A DNA stretch of 64,000 nt, from assembly GCF_029892425.1 (NCBI RefSeq), contig NZ_JARXWB010000002.1, forward strand, positions 372,001 through 436,000, written 5' to 3'. The DNA comes from Bradyrhizobium sp. BR13661. Lineage in GTDB: Bacteria > Pseudomonadota > Alphaproteobacteria > Rhizobiales > Xanthobacteraceae. The notes beneath the pieces were generated by a model, which saw only the letters and a list, made by a program, of their open reading frames with translations, was not told where the DNA came from and did no database searches. The position numbers and the translations under genes were made by a program. Positions 33,775 through 41,748 of the stretch are shown here, piece after piece; positions within the stretch are counted from its first letter, which is position 1, and the number at the start of each line of letters is the position of its first letter.

Positions 33775-34544
33775 GAATTGTCTCCGGCGAGCGCCGCGCG
33801 GCCGAACAGGCGGCGCTGGGCTGCGATCAACAGGATGTTCAGCGCGTAGCCGATCACGCCAATCCACACGAGATAGGCCAGCATCAAATCGGCGCGCAGC
33901 GCCTGCTGCGCCAGCATGATGCCGGCACCCAGGCCGATCGGATTGATCGCGATCTCGACGGTGACGGCGACGATCAGGGCGATGCCGGCCGACAGGCGGA
34001 AGGCGACGAAGATCCGCGGCAGTGCGGCCGGGATCACGATCTCAGTGATCCGCTGCGTCGCGCTCAGCCGCAGCGCGCGCGACACCTCCATCAAGCGCGG
34101 CTCGATGCTGCGCACCGCGCTGCGCGTCATGATCAGCATCGGCCAGACGCAGGCGAACGCCACGATCACGATCTCCATCCGGTAGCCGAAGCCGAGCGCG
34201 ATCAGCGCGATCGGCAGCAGCGCGATCGAGGGAATTGGACGAATTGCTTCGACCGTCACCTCCATCAATCGATCGAGCGGACGCGAGATGCCGAAGGCGA
34301 TGCCGAGCGACAGGCCTATTGCACTGCCGATCGCCAATCCTGCAAAGGCGGCGAACAGCGTGTCGCGGGTCGCGATGGGAATCGAGAGATCGGCAAGCGC
34401 CGCGCCCAGCGCCGCGAGGATCGCGCTCGGCGGTGCCAGGCTGTCGCTCTGCAGATGGGTGAGGCGCGCCCAGGCTTCGAACGCCAGCATCAGCGCCAGT
34501 GGCAACAGCAAGGGCCTGGTGCGGTCGAGGCTCAATGTTCGCAT
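33771..34544 (-). CDS. ABC transporter permease (SsuC/TauC type), first
   Basis: A 257-residue permease with about six transmembrane helices and the EAA loop (VSRALRLSATQRITEIVIPAALPRIFVAFR). The start at 34544 lies 13 bases inside the ATPase gene end, giving a short overlap; the longer frame to 35030 is the ATPase in another frame. It pairs with the downstream permease and the upstream ATPase and binding protein to form a complete importer for a small organic anion or aromatic compound. Confidence 0.9.
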   Translation of the reverse strand: MRTLSLDRTRPLLLPLALMLAFEAWARLTHLQSDSLAPPSAILAALGAALADLSIPIATRDTLFAAFAGLAIGSAIGLSLGIAFGISRPLDRLMEVTVEAIRPIPSIALLPIALIALGFGYRMEIVIVAFACVWPMLIMTRSAVRSIEPRLMEVSRALRLSATQRITEIVIPAALPRIFVAFRLSAGIALIVAVTVEIAINPIGLGAGIMLAQQALRADLMLAYLVWIGVIGYALNILLIAAQRRLFGRAALAGDNS

Positions 34545-35338
34545 CCCTTGATGAAGTCGAACAATTGCCGGCGCAGCCGCAGGAATTCCGGATGCTCGCG
34601 GGTGGCGAGCTGGTCGCGCGGGCGCGGCAGGTCGACATTGAGCTCGATCCCGATGCGGCCCGGATGCGGCAACAGGCCGATGACGCGGTCGCCGAGATAG
34701 ATCGCCTCGTCGAGATCGTGGGTCACGAAGATCACGGTCGTCTGGCTTGCCCGCGTCAGCGACAGCACTTCGTCCTGCAGGCCCTGGCGTGTCATCGCGT
34801 CCAGCGCGCCGAACGGCTCGTCCATCAGCAGCGTCGTCGGCTCCTGCGCAAGGGAGCGCGCGATCTGCAGGCGCTGCTGCATGCCGCCGGACATTTCGGT
34901 TGGATATTTGTCGGCATGGCCGGGCAGGCCGACCTTGCGCAGCAGCGCCTCGATGCGCGCGCTGCGCTCGCGCGCCGGTACATGCGAGGCTTCCAGCGCC
35001 AGCGAGATGTTTCCGGCGGCGGTTCGCCACGGCAACAGCGCCTTACCGTAATCCTGGAACACGATCGCGACCTCGCGGCGCGGCTCGGTGATGGGCTCGC
35101 CGTTGAAGGTCACGGCGCCGCTGGTGGGGCGATAGAGGCCCGCGGCGAGCCGCAGCGCCGTGGTCTTGCCGCAGCCGGAGGCGCCGACGATGCAGAGGAA
35201 TTCGCCGGGCCGCACCTCGAGATCGAGATTCTCGATGATGGTCTTGCCGCCGAGCCGCAGCGTCGCGGCGTTGAACGCGATCAGCGTTTTCTGCTGCCGC
35301 GCGGCGCGCGCCTCGTCGAGCCTCGCAACGACGCTCAT
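34532..35338 (-). CDS. ABC transporter ATP-binding protein (SsuB/TauB type)
   Basis: A 268-residue ATPase with Walker A GASGCGKTT near residue 52, Q-loop FQDYGKALLPW, signature MSGGMQQRL, Walker B LLMDEPFGALD and H-loop VTHDL, all intact. The N-terminal 20 residues are an extra charged stretch. Its ATG overlaps the stop of the GntR regulator gene by four bases (ATGA), so regulator, ATPase and permeases are coupled in one message. Confidence 0.93.
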   Translation of the reverse strand: MSVVARLDEARAARQQKTLIAFNAATLRLGGKTIIENLDLEVRPGEFLCIVGASGCGKTTALRLAAGLYRPTSGAVTFNGEPITEPRREVAIVFQDYGKALLPWRTAAGNISLALEASHVPARERSARIEALLRKVGLPGHADKYPTEMSGGMQQRLQIARSLAQEPTTLLMDEPFGALDAMTRQGLQDEVLSLTRASQTTVIFVTHDLDEAIYLGDRVIGLLPHPGRIGIELNVDLPRPRDQLATREHPEFLRLRRQLFDFIKGCEH

Positions 35339-36039
35339 GATTGCTCCCGGCTTTCTGGCGGATAGACGATATCGATGGTGGAGTGCAGATGCGCCGCCAG
35401 CATTTTCTGCGCAGCGGCGAGGTCGCGGGCGAGCACGTGGTCGGCGAGCATCTGGTGACTGCGGATGAATCCCTCGCCGCTGTCGATGGCGCCCATCATC
35501 ACCCGGCGGTAGCGATAGGCCTGGTCATAGAGGTCGGAATGCGCGGCCAGCATGCGCTGCGAGCCGCAGGCGGCGAGCAGCGCGGTGTGAAAACCCTTGT
35601 GCAGCCGGTCGAAATCGGCCGCGCCTTCGCGGAATTCATTGCCGGTGCGCTCGATATGCCGGCGCATCTGATGCAGCGCGCTGACGATGCCGGCCTCCCA
35701 GGCGACGTCGCCGTGGAGGATGGCAAGCCTGACCGCCTCGATCTCGACCGCCGTCCGCATGCAGGTGATGTCGGCGAGATCCTCGCGGCTGACCTCGGCA
35801 ACGCGAAAACCGCGCTGGCCGATGCCGACGATCAGGCCGCGCGACATCAGCCGCGACAGGCCTTCGCGCAAGGGCGTGGCGCCGATGTCGTAGCGCTGCA
35901 CGAGATCGACGATGCCCAGTCGCGATCCCGGCGCGAGATGTCCGGCGAGAATGTCCTGCTCGATCAGGCTTGCGGCGCGCTCGCTCAAGGTGCCGGCTTC
36001 AGTCGGCGGGCGTTCGAGAGTGCGCTCGGGAGCAGGCAT
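35335..36039 (-). CDS. GntR-family (FCD) transcriptional regulator
   Basis: A 234-residue regulator: N-terminal winged helix (LSERAASLIEQDILAGHLAPGSRLGI...ATPLREGLSRLMSRGLI, residues 18-70) and a C-terminal all-helical FCD ligand domain with metal-type histidines (LHKGFHTALL, HQMLADHV). FCD regulators usually repress the operon they sit in and release on binding an organic acid. It is embedded between the binding-protein and ATPase genes. The dyad at 37042, in the gap to the divergent FAH/cyclase genes, is a reasonable operator candidate. Confidence 0.9.
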   Translation of the reverse strand: MPAPERTLERPPTEAGTLSERAASLIEQDILAGHLAPGSRLGIVDLVQRYDIGATPLREGLSRLMSRGLIVGIGQRGFRVAEVSREDLADITCMRTAVEIEAVRLAILHGDVAWEAGIVSALHQMRRHIERTGNEFREGAADFDRLHKGFHTALLAACGSQRMLAAHSDLYDQAYRYRRVMMGAIDSGEGFIRSHQMLADHVLARDLAAAQKMLAAHLHSTIDIVYPPESREQS

Positions 36040-36051
36040 CGCTGATGTCCT

Positions 36052-36996
36052 TTAATTCAGCACGAGTTTCGATGTGTCGAGCTTCGATTGCAGCATCTTC
36101 TGCGACGACATCACCTCGATCCACCAGCTGAGATTCTCAGGCTTGAGGTTCGGCTCGGACTGGTTCGGCGGCGTCGCCTTGACGAGCTCGAGCGGCTGCT
36201 TGGTGAATTTGGCGATCGCCGCGGAGGCCTTCTCGCGATCGCCGTTGACGACAACAGCGGCCTCCGCGATGGCCTCGCGGAATTTTGTCACGGTCGCCGC
36301 GTTTTTCTCCGCCCAGTCGCGGGACGCGGCGTAGAAGATGATCGGATCGGTGCGGCCGAGCTCGGCGCCGTAGCGCGCGCCGACCGAGCCGAGCCCCGCA
36401 TTGGTCATGCGCGTGACGAACGGCTCGGCAGTAAGCACGGCATCGACACCGCCCGACTTGATGATGTCGGCCATGGTCGGGAAGGTGACCTCGACGAAGT
36501 TGACGCTCTTGGGATCGACGCCTTTTTCCACCAACCATTTCACGAACAAGACATGGAGAAAGGCGTTGAGGCCGGGCGCGCCGACCTTCTTGCCGACGAA
36601 ATCCTTGGGCTCCTTGATGGTGAGGCCGTTGCGGACGAAGGCGGCGATCGCGGTGTTTGAGGTCGGGTTCATGACCGAAGCGCCGGCGATCGCGACGAGG
36701 TCAAGACCGCCGTCGACGGCCTGGAGGAAGACGGTTGAGGTGGGGCCGCCGATTTGAATCGAGTTCGACAGGATCGCCGCCGGAATGTTGGAGTTGATCG
36801 CGATCGGCGTCATCTCGACGTCCAGCCCGTGCTTTTTGAAGATGCCTTCGTCGACCGCGACCATCGCCGAGGCGCAATCGGAGGTCGCGGTGCAGCCGAT
36901 CTGGATTTTCGCCTGCGCCAGCGCTGATGCCGTCGAGACAATGGACATCCCGAGCACGAGACCCGCCAATATCGCAATTACCTGCGTCTGCCTCAC
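36052..36996 (-). CDS. ABC transporter substrate-binding protein (NMT1/SsuA-like)
   Basis: A 314-residue periplasmic binding protein with a signal peptide (cleavage after ALA near residue 28) and the NMT1/THI5-like fold: an N-terminal IQIGCTATSDCASAMVAVDEGIFKKHGL segment, then PTSTVFLQAVDGGLDLVAIAG and VGAPGLNAF. Members bind sulfonates, thiamine precursors, pyrimidines or phthalate-like aromatics. The GTG start has GGGAGA upstream. It is the first gene of the operon, reading away from the FAH/cyclase genes, which are likely to process what it imports. Confidence 0.9.
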   Translation of the reverse strand: MRQTQVIAILAGLVLGMSIVSTASALAQAKIQIGCTATSDCASAMVAVDEGIFKKHGLDVEMTPIAINSNIPAAILSNSIQIGGPTSTVFLQAVDGGLDLVAIAGASVMNPTSNTAIAAFVRNGLTIKEPKDFVGKKVGAPGLNAFLHVLFVKWLVEKGVDPKSVNFVEVTFPTMADIIKSGGVDAVLTAEPFVTRMTNAGLGSVGARYGAELGRTDPIIFYAASRDWAEKNAATVTKFREAIAEAAVVVNGDREKASAAIAKFTKQPLELVKATPPNQSEPNLKPENLSWWIEVMSSQKMLQSKLDTSKLVLN

Positions 36997-37041
36997 CGCG
37001 CTCTCCCGATTTGTATTTTTCTGTCTTGTTTATCGATATTT

Positions 37042-37055
37042 TATCTGATCATATA
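37042..37055. promoter_or_regulatory. Candidate GntR/FCD operator in divergent promoter
   Basis: TATCTGATCATATA is a near-perfect palindrome around TGATCA in the A/T-rich 87-base gap between the divergent ABC importer operon and the FAH-like gene. The size and position suit an FCD-type operator; assignment is inference. Confidence 0.4.
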
Positions 37056-37083
37056 TTCCAAACGATAGCAAGGGGTGCCCAAG

Positions 37084-38073
37084 GTGAAGCTCGCAACATT
37101 CAGATCGGCCGGTCAGGAGAAGATCGGCGCCGTCCACGCCAACGACATCAAGGTGTTCGATCTCGCCGCCGCCGCCGTGCGGGACGGCGCCGCCGAACCG
37201 GCCTTCGCCTCGATGCTGGCACTGATCGATGCCGGGCCGCGCGCGCTCGATCGGGCGCGAGCCATCTTCGACAAGCACGGCAAGGACGCGACGCTGTCGG
37301 CTGACGTCAGTGCCGTCGACATCCTCGCGCCAGTGCCGGAGCCGAGGCAAATGCGCGACGGCATGTCGTTTCCGCTGCACATCCTGCAAGCGCCGCGCGG
37401 GCAGCAAAAGCTCGCCGCGCGCGCCAGGGGCGACATGGCGGAATTGGCGCGCATCGATGCCGAGCCGCTCGGCGAGCTGCCCGAGGTCTATCGCAAGCAG
37501 CCGATCTTCTACATCACCAACCGCTTCAGCGTCCGCGGCACCAACACCACGGTGAAATGGCCGCGCTACAGCAAGGTGATGGATTACGAGCTCGAGTTCG
37601 GGATCATCACCAAAAACAGAGGCGCCAATATCTCCGCCGCGAAGGCCAAAGATCACATCTTCGGCTACACCATCTTCAACGATTTCTCCGCGCGCGATGC
37701 CCAGCGCATCGAGATGGAGGGACGGCTCGGCCCGGCCAAGGGCAAGAGTTTCGACGGCGGCAACGTGATGGGTCCCTGGATCGTGACGCCGGATGAGATC
37801 GGCGATCCCTATCGTCTGAAGATGGAAGCGCGCGTCAACGGCGAGACCCGTTCGAAAGGCATGAGCGAGGGCATGCTGTTCTCCTTCGAGGAGATCATCG
37901 CCCACGTCACCCAGGACGAGACGCTGATGCCCGGCGAATTCATCGGCTCCGGCACGGTCGGCAATGGCTGCGGCCTCGAGCTCGGATGGTATCTCGAGCA
38001 CGGCGATACGATCGAGCTCGAGGTCGAGAACATCGGTATCTTGAAGAACCGCGTCGAGCGGCAAGAAGCCTGA
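37084..38073 (+). CDS. Fumarylacetoacetate hydrolase family protein
   Basis: A 329-residue FAH-fold enzyme, longer than the 280-residue protein at 22138. The metal-ligand segments VMDYELEFGIIT and NDFSARDAQRIEME and the SGTVGNGCGLE loop are present. It probably hydrolyses a C-C or related bond in a keto-acid intermediate. The GTG at 37084 is preferred over GTG 37075 because AAGGGG lies about eight bases before it and the product then begins MKLATF, typical for the family. The cyclase gene follows after 58 bases. Confidence 0.88.
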   Translation: MKLATFRSAGQEKIGAVHANDIKVFDLAAAAVRDGAAEPAFASMLALIDAGPRALDRARAIFDKHGKDATLSADVSAVDILAPVPEPRQMRDGMSFPLHILQAPRGQQKLAARARGDMAELARIDAEPLGELPEVYRKQPIFYITNRFSVRGTNTTVKWPRYSKVMDYELEFGIITKNRGANISAAKAKDHIFGYTIFNDFSARDAQRIEMEGRLGPAKGKSFDGGNVMGPWIVTPDEIGDPYRLKMEARVNGETRSKGMSEGMLFSFEEIIAHVTQDETLMPGEFIGSGTVGNGCGLELGWYLEHGDTIELEVENIGILKNRVERQEA

Positions 38074-38131
38074 AGCGGCATCTGAAGCGACGCTGACGGC
38101 CGCCAACGATAACAATCAACGAGGAAGCGCC

Positions 38132-38908
38132 ATGACGACCAGGCTGATCGATATCTCCGTCCCGCTGCAGAACGACGTGCCGGCCGACCCGCCCGGCAAT
38201 CATCCGACCATCCAGTACATCAATCACCAGCAGGGCCTGCCGCGCATGCTGCAGTTCTTCGACGGGCTGAAGGCCGAGGATCTGCCTGACGGGCAGGGCT
38301 GGGCGGTGGAACAGGTCACCCTCTCCACCCACAACGGCACGCATCTCGACGCGCCCTGGCATTTTCACCCGACCATGAATCGCGGCGAGCGGTCCTGGAC
38401 CATCGACGAGGTGCCGCTGGAATGGTGCTTTCAGTCAGGCGTAAAGCTCGACTTCCGCCATTTGCCCGACGGCTATGTCGCAACGGCCAAGGACGTCGAG
38501 GCCGAGCTCAAGCGCATCGGCCATGAGCTGAAGCCGCTCGAGATCGTCGTGGTCAACACCAGCGCCGGCGCGAAGTATGGCCGGCAGGACTACGTCACCT
38601 CCGGCTGCGGCATGGGCTATGAAGCAACCATGTACCTGCTCGAGCGCGGTGTGCGCCTGACCGGCATCGACGGCTGGAGCTGGGACGCGCCGTTCGTTCA
38701 CACCGCGAAGAAATACGCCGAGACCAAGGACGCCAGCCTGATCTGGGAAGGCCACAAGGCGGGCCGCCATATCGGCTATTGCCATCTCGAGAAGCTGCAC
38801 AATCTCGAGCAGCTGCCGTCAACCGGCTTCAAGGTGTCATGCTTCCCCGTGAAGATCGAGCGCGCCTCGGCGGGATGGACACGGGCGGTTGCGATTTTGG
38901 AGAGTTAG
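38132..38908 (+). CDS. Cyclase family protein (kynurenine-formamidase-like)
   Basis: A 258-residue metal-dependent hydrolase of the cyclase/KynB-like fold. The signature HNGTHLDAPWHF near residue 70 supplies the metal-binding histidines and aspartate. Members hydrolyse N-formylkynurenine, isatin or other amides and lactams. It follows the FAH-like gene and precedes a terminator, so the two form a short operon divergent from the NMT1-type importer. Together they suggest uptake, ring opening and cleavage of an aromatic or heterocyclic compound; the substrate is not known. Confidence 0.88.
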   Translation: MTTRLIDISVPLQNDVPADPPGNHPTIQYINHQQGLPRMLQFFDGLKAEDLPDGQGWAVEQVTLSTHNGTHLDAPWHFHPTMNRGERSWTIDEVPLEWCFQSGVKLDFRHLPDGYVATAKDVEAELKRIGHELKPLEIVVVNTSAGAKYGRQDYVTSGCGMGYEATMYLLERGVRLTGIDGWSWDAPFVHTAKKYAETKDASLIWEGHKAGRHIGYCHLEKLHNLEQLPSTGFKVSCFPVKIERASAGWTRAVAILES

Positions 38909-38943
38909 CAGCAACCAAGCTTGGTGCTGCGATCCAGCAAATC

Positions 38944-38977
38944 AAGGGCCGCTCCCTGGGCGGCCTTTGATTTTTTT
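38944..38977 (+). terminator. Rho-independent terminator after cyclase gene
   Basis: AAGGGCCGC pairs with GCGGCCTT (one bulged G) around CCCTGG, followed after three bases by seven Ts on the plus strand. Confidence 0.8.
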
Positions 38978-39075
38978 GACATGGCGACCGGCGCGCGGTC
39001 GGCCAAATCAGCTACCTGTAGTCGTAGCGATGCTGTATGAGCTTGAAATGCCAGCGGTCGGGGTAGGAATAAAGT

Positions 39076-39618
39076 ATGCTCGATTTTCAGCGGGACGGAC
39101 CTTTCTGGACGACCGAAGCGCAACTCCCCAGTTGGGCGGGCTATCAAACGCGCAATGGCCCCTATGGCTCGATCAGTTCGCACAGTCCGTCCGACGGCCT
39201 GGTAAAAATTTACGCGCCGGACCGCAACGAATCCCCACCGACCGAGCAAGACCGTGCCAGCGTACAGTGGTTGCTCGATCATGAAGCCGCGGTGGCATCG
39301 GCCGTTCTGGAAGGTCTTCTGGCTGAGTATCCCAGGCTTCAACGACTTTATGATTATGAGCAGGCGGACCGGGAAGCGTTGATGCCCGACGTATCGTCGA
39401 GCGAGGATTTTCGCCAATTGATCGGGCTTCAGAATGTGCATGTCCTCCAGGTGCTGAAGGACGGCATTCCATATGTCGGGTATGAATTTGGCTGCACGTG
39501 GGATGAAGAGCACGGTCTCGGCGTCCTCTTGCACGGAACGCGCGTTGTCGAAGTTGGCGACGCGCAGACGTCCTTTACGCTGTGGATCGCCAGGCGGGAC
39601 GGTGGTGTGGAGACGTAA
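39076..39618 (+). CDS. DUF6985-like protein, possible immunity-type fold
   Basis: A 180-residue soluble acidic protein. The C-terminal segment YVGYEFGCTWDEEHGLGVLLHGTRVVEVG resembles a domain I recall as DUF6985, found in proteins sometimes annotated as immunity or SUFU-like; this identification is uncertain. No toxin gene is adjacent, so an immunity role is not supported by context. AGGAA precedes the ATG. The gene ends nine bases before a decayed tRNA-like sequence and 62 bases before phzF. Confidence 0.55.
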   Translation: MLDFQRDGPFWTTEAQLPSWAGYQTRNGPYGSISSHSPSDGLVKIYAPDRNESPPTEQDRASVQWLLDHEAAVASAVLEGLLAEYPRLQRLYDYEQADREALMPDVSSSEDFRQLIGLQNVHVLQVLKDGIPYVGYEFGCTWDEEHGLGVLLHGTRVVEVGDAQTSFTLWIARRDGGVET

Positions 39619-39626
39619 AGGCTTGT

Positions 39627-39669
39627 CGCGGGCTGGAGCAGCCCGGTAGAGCTCGCAGGATCCATGAAG
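39627..39669 (+). pseudogene. Decayed 5' half of a tRNA-fMet gene
   Basis: Starting CGCGGGCTGGAGCAGCCCGG, the sequence matches the first 23 bases of the tRNA-fMet at 30789 at 22 positions, then drifts with small indels through the D-arm and anticodon region (CTCGCAGG, CCAT, GAAG). The T-arm and acceptor 3' half are absent, so it cannot be functional. Confidence 0.55.
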
Positions 39670-39680
39670 TGAGCTATCCG

Positions 39681-40556
39681 ATGACCGAAGTCGAGCTTGT
39701 CAACGTATTCACTCACATGGGACGGGGCGGCAATCCCTGTCCAATTGTCATAGATGCATCCAGCCTTCAGGCTGAGGGGATGCAGTCGGTGGCCGAGCGA
39801 TTTGGGCATGAGTCGGGCTTCGTTCTGCCGTCGCCAGGGCTAGATTCCGACTACGTTTTCCGGTTCTGGGTTCCGCGACATGAGATGGAGATGTGCGGTC
39901 ACGCGACGATCGGCGCGCTCTGGGTTCTCGCTACCAAAGGACGCTTGGCCGGCGAACAGGTCCGCATCGAGACGCGCAGTGGATCTGTGACCGGCTACGT
40001 CGATCGTGCGGGCTCGGGTGATCCGTCCGTCGAGATCAGTCAGCCTGTCGGTAAGGTCGTTGATCTCTCGCGCGCCGACGAGGAAGACGTTCTCTCGACA
40101 CTTAAGCTATCGCGCCGCGACCTGCTCGACCTGCCCATTCAGAACGCCGTCACGTCACGCGTAAAAACGCTGATCCCGATGAAGGGAGTCCGTGAACTCA
40201 ATGCGCTGGTGCCGGATCCGTCGCCAATCGAGGCGTGCTGTGGCAGGATCGGATCGACCGGCCTTTACCCTTACGCCATCGACCATCAAGCCGAACGACG
40301 TTTCGAGGCGCGGCAGTTTCCGAAATCGTCGGGCTATCCGGAAGATGCGGCCACCGGTATTGCCGCTGCGGCCCTTGCGTTCGGACTGCTCAAGAACGAA
40401 CTTGTCGAGCGCAATAGCAAGCAGATCACGATCATGCAGGGCCGCGCGATGGGCGCGTTGTCCGAGATACAGGTGCGCCTCGGCTTCGCTGACAGCCGTC
40501 CCGTGGGCTGCCTGTTGGGCGGCTCTGTCACGCGCGCGGAGCAGCATGTCTTGTAG
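39681..40556 (+). CDS. PhzF family isomerase/epimerase
   Basis: A 291-residue PhzF-like protein. The catalytic glutamate is in GHESGFVLP (about residue 45), with MCGHATIGAL and the C-terminal GYPEDAATGIAAAALAFGLL repeats of the two-fold diaminopimelate-epimerase-like domain. PhzF isomerises a dihydro-hydroxyanthranilate in phenazine synthesis; most homologues outside phenazine clusters have unknown substrates, and no phenazine genes occur here. The ATG at 39681 is chosen because the longer frame to 39582 runs through the upstream gene and tRNA remnant. Confidence 0.88.
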   Translation: MTEVELVNVFTHMGRGGNPCPIVIDASSLQAEGMQSVAERFGHESGFVLPSPGLDSDYVFRFWVPRHEMEMCGHATIGALWVLATKGRLAGEQVRIETRSGSVTGYVDRAGSGDPSVEISQPVGKVVDLSRADEEDVLSTLKLSRRDLLDLPIQNAVTSRVKTLIPMKGVRELNALVPDPSPIEACCGRIGSTGLYPYAIDHQAERRFEARQFPKSSGYPEDAATGIAAAALAFGLLKNELVERNSKQITIMQGRAMGALSEIQVRLGFADSRPVGCLLGGSVTRAEQHVL

Positions 40557-40629
40557 CTTTGGCCGCGCGCGCAGAGAAGGTGCTTGACTTGTGCCTTCAA
40601 CGCGCGAGGCGATTGCCGTCCGCCTCTAG

Positions 40630-41223
40630 CTAGCTGAGATCGTGCAAATCCTTGCCGAGCGGTGGCTTCAGGGAAAATTCCGTGAACCTCACCGGCAGTC
40701 CCTCGCGTTCGGGCGTGCAAGCCATCGGCCCGACGCGGTACGATTGCGCTTTGGTGAAAGGCGCCAATCGAACGAGTGGCCAGATCTTGCCATCAGCCGA
40801 CGTCTGCAATCGAACAACGCCGTCTGCGACGGTGACGCGCATCCGGAAATCGCTTGCATCGTGCTCATAGGGAGCTGTTGCCCAATCCGACTGCCCATTG
40901 GTCAGAACGCTCGACAGCATGGCACGTCCGTCCGAAAACTCGATTCCGGCCTTGATCCAGTGCTCCGCGTCGATGCGCACCATGATGCCGGCTTGATCGT
41001 AGAGATCTTGAAAATTGCACTGGACGCGCAGCTCGGCCGTGAATGCTTCCGCAGTCCGAAAACCCAGAAAGTGGCCGCTGTCGCGGCAGAACCCATAGTG
41101 CGTCTTTTGCCAGAAATCGGTGGCCTTGTCGGTGACGAGCTCGAGGCTGTCGCCCTGGGTAGTCCATCGTTTCGGCTCATTCAGCCAGACACCATCCTGC
41201 CTGGCGAAGACGGCAACGTTCAT
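40630..41223 (-). CDS. DUF1349 family protein (concanavalin A-like fold)
   Basis: A 197-residue protein resembling DUF1349, whose relatives (YesU, yeast Ree1) have a jelly-roll lectin-like fold. The diagnostic stretch TDFWQKTHYGF, then DSGHFLGF and YDQAGIMVRID, is clear. Some members associate with carbohydrate metabolism; none of the neighbours indicates a substrate. GAGGT sits just upstream of the ATG at 41223. The gene is cytoplasmic, single, downstream of the ArsR-type regulator on the same strand and convergent with phzF. Confidence 0.85.
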   Translation of the reverse strand: MNVAVFARQDGVWLNEPKRWTTQGDSLELVTDKATDFWQKTHYGFCRDSGHFLGFRTAEAFTAELRVQCNFQDLYDQAGIMVRIDAEHWIKAGIEFSDGRAMLSSVLTNGQSDWATAPYEHDASDFRMRVTVADGVVRLQTSADGKIWPLVRLAPFTKAQSYRVGPMACTPEREGLPVRFTEFSLKPPLGKDLHDLS

Positions 41224-41291
41224 GTCAAACCTCGCGGCAAATGGCCGATCGTACCCAGCGTCGATCTGGCACAGCAAATGAGCAGCAAACG

Positions 41292-41327
41292 GAGAGCCAG
41301 GTGCGCGATTTGACGCACTTGGCTCTC
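41292..41327. terminator. Hairpin between ArsR-type and DUF1349 genes
   Basis: GAGAGCCAGGTGCG and CGCACTTGGCTCTC form 14-base arms with one mismatch around eight bases. It follows the ArsR-type stop on the minus strand and could terminate or attenuate that transcript; the T-run is weak. Confidence 0.5.
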
Positions 41328-41341
41328 GGGGATGAATGCCC

Positions 41342-41653
41342 TCAGTCGGGAAAGCTCAGGATCAGTTTCAAAAGCTTCGGAAATCGCGCATTGATGTCCT
41401 CTTCGCGCAGGACATTGCGGTGCTGGACGCCTTGCTTCGACGTCCGGATCAGGCCGGCCTCCCGCAGAATCCGAAAATGGTTCGACAGGGTCGATTTCGC
41501 CATGTCGGGGCAGGGCGCCGCCTCGGTGCACGACATGCAGGCGTTCTGCGCGACCAGGCTCTTGACGATACGCAGCCGCATGGGATCCGCGAGGGCTCCG
41601 AGCACTCCAGCCAGCGTAATCTCATCCCGCGACGGGTGAACGAACTGCACCAT
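41342..41653 (-). CDS. ArsR-type helix-turn-helix regulator
   Basis: A 103-residue winged-helix regulator. The recognition region is STLSNHFRILREAGLIRTSKQG, preceded by LADPMRLRIVKSL. It carries a cysteine cluster in NACMSCTEAAPCPDMAKS, at the beginning of the recognition region, which could be redox- or metal-responsive, although no classical ArsR metal-box (ELCVCDL) is present. The ATG at 41653 is chosen over a TTG at 41659. It is divergent from an SDR gene over a perfect 13-base inverted repeat, the expected arrangement for a repressor with its target. Confidence 0.88.
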   Translation of the reverse strand: MVQFVHPSRDEITLAGVLGALADPMRLRIVKSLVAQNACMSCTEAAPCPDMAKSTLSNHFRILREAGLIRTSKQGVQHRNVLREEDINARFPKLLKLILSFPD

Positions 41654-41682
41654 GCCCAAAATATAGCATGCCCCTTGAACTC

Positions 41683-41715
41683 ATTCAATAGTTCACTAGT
41701 ATTGAACTATTGAAT
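41683..41715. promoter_or_regulatory. Perfect inverted repeat operator, ArsR/SDR divergon
   Basis: ATTCAATAGTTCA and TGAACTATTGAAT are perfect 13-base arms with a 7-base spacer (CTAGTAT), lying between the divergent regulator and SDR genes. A third TTGAAC half-site lies just to the left at 41675. It is the likely binding site of the ArsR-type protein, controlling both genes. Confidence 0.75.
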
Positions 41716-41748
41716 ATCGGCATTCCGCCGAACAGTGGAAGACATGCG

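Noticed and set aside
39681..40556. Phenazine biosynthesis based on the PhzF protein
   Set aside because: No other phenazine gene is in the window; the family is broad and most members are unrelated to phenazine.
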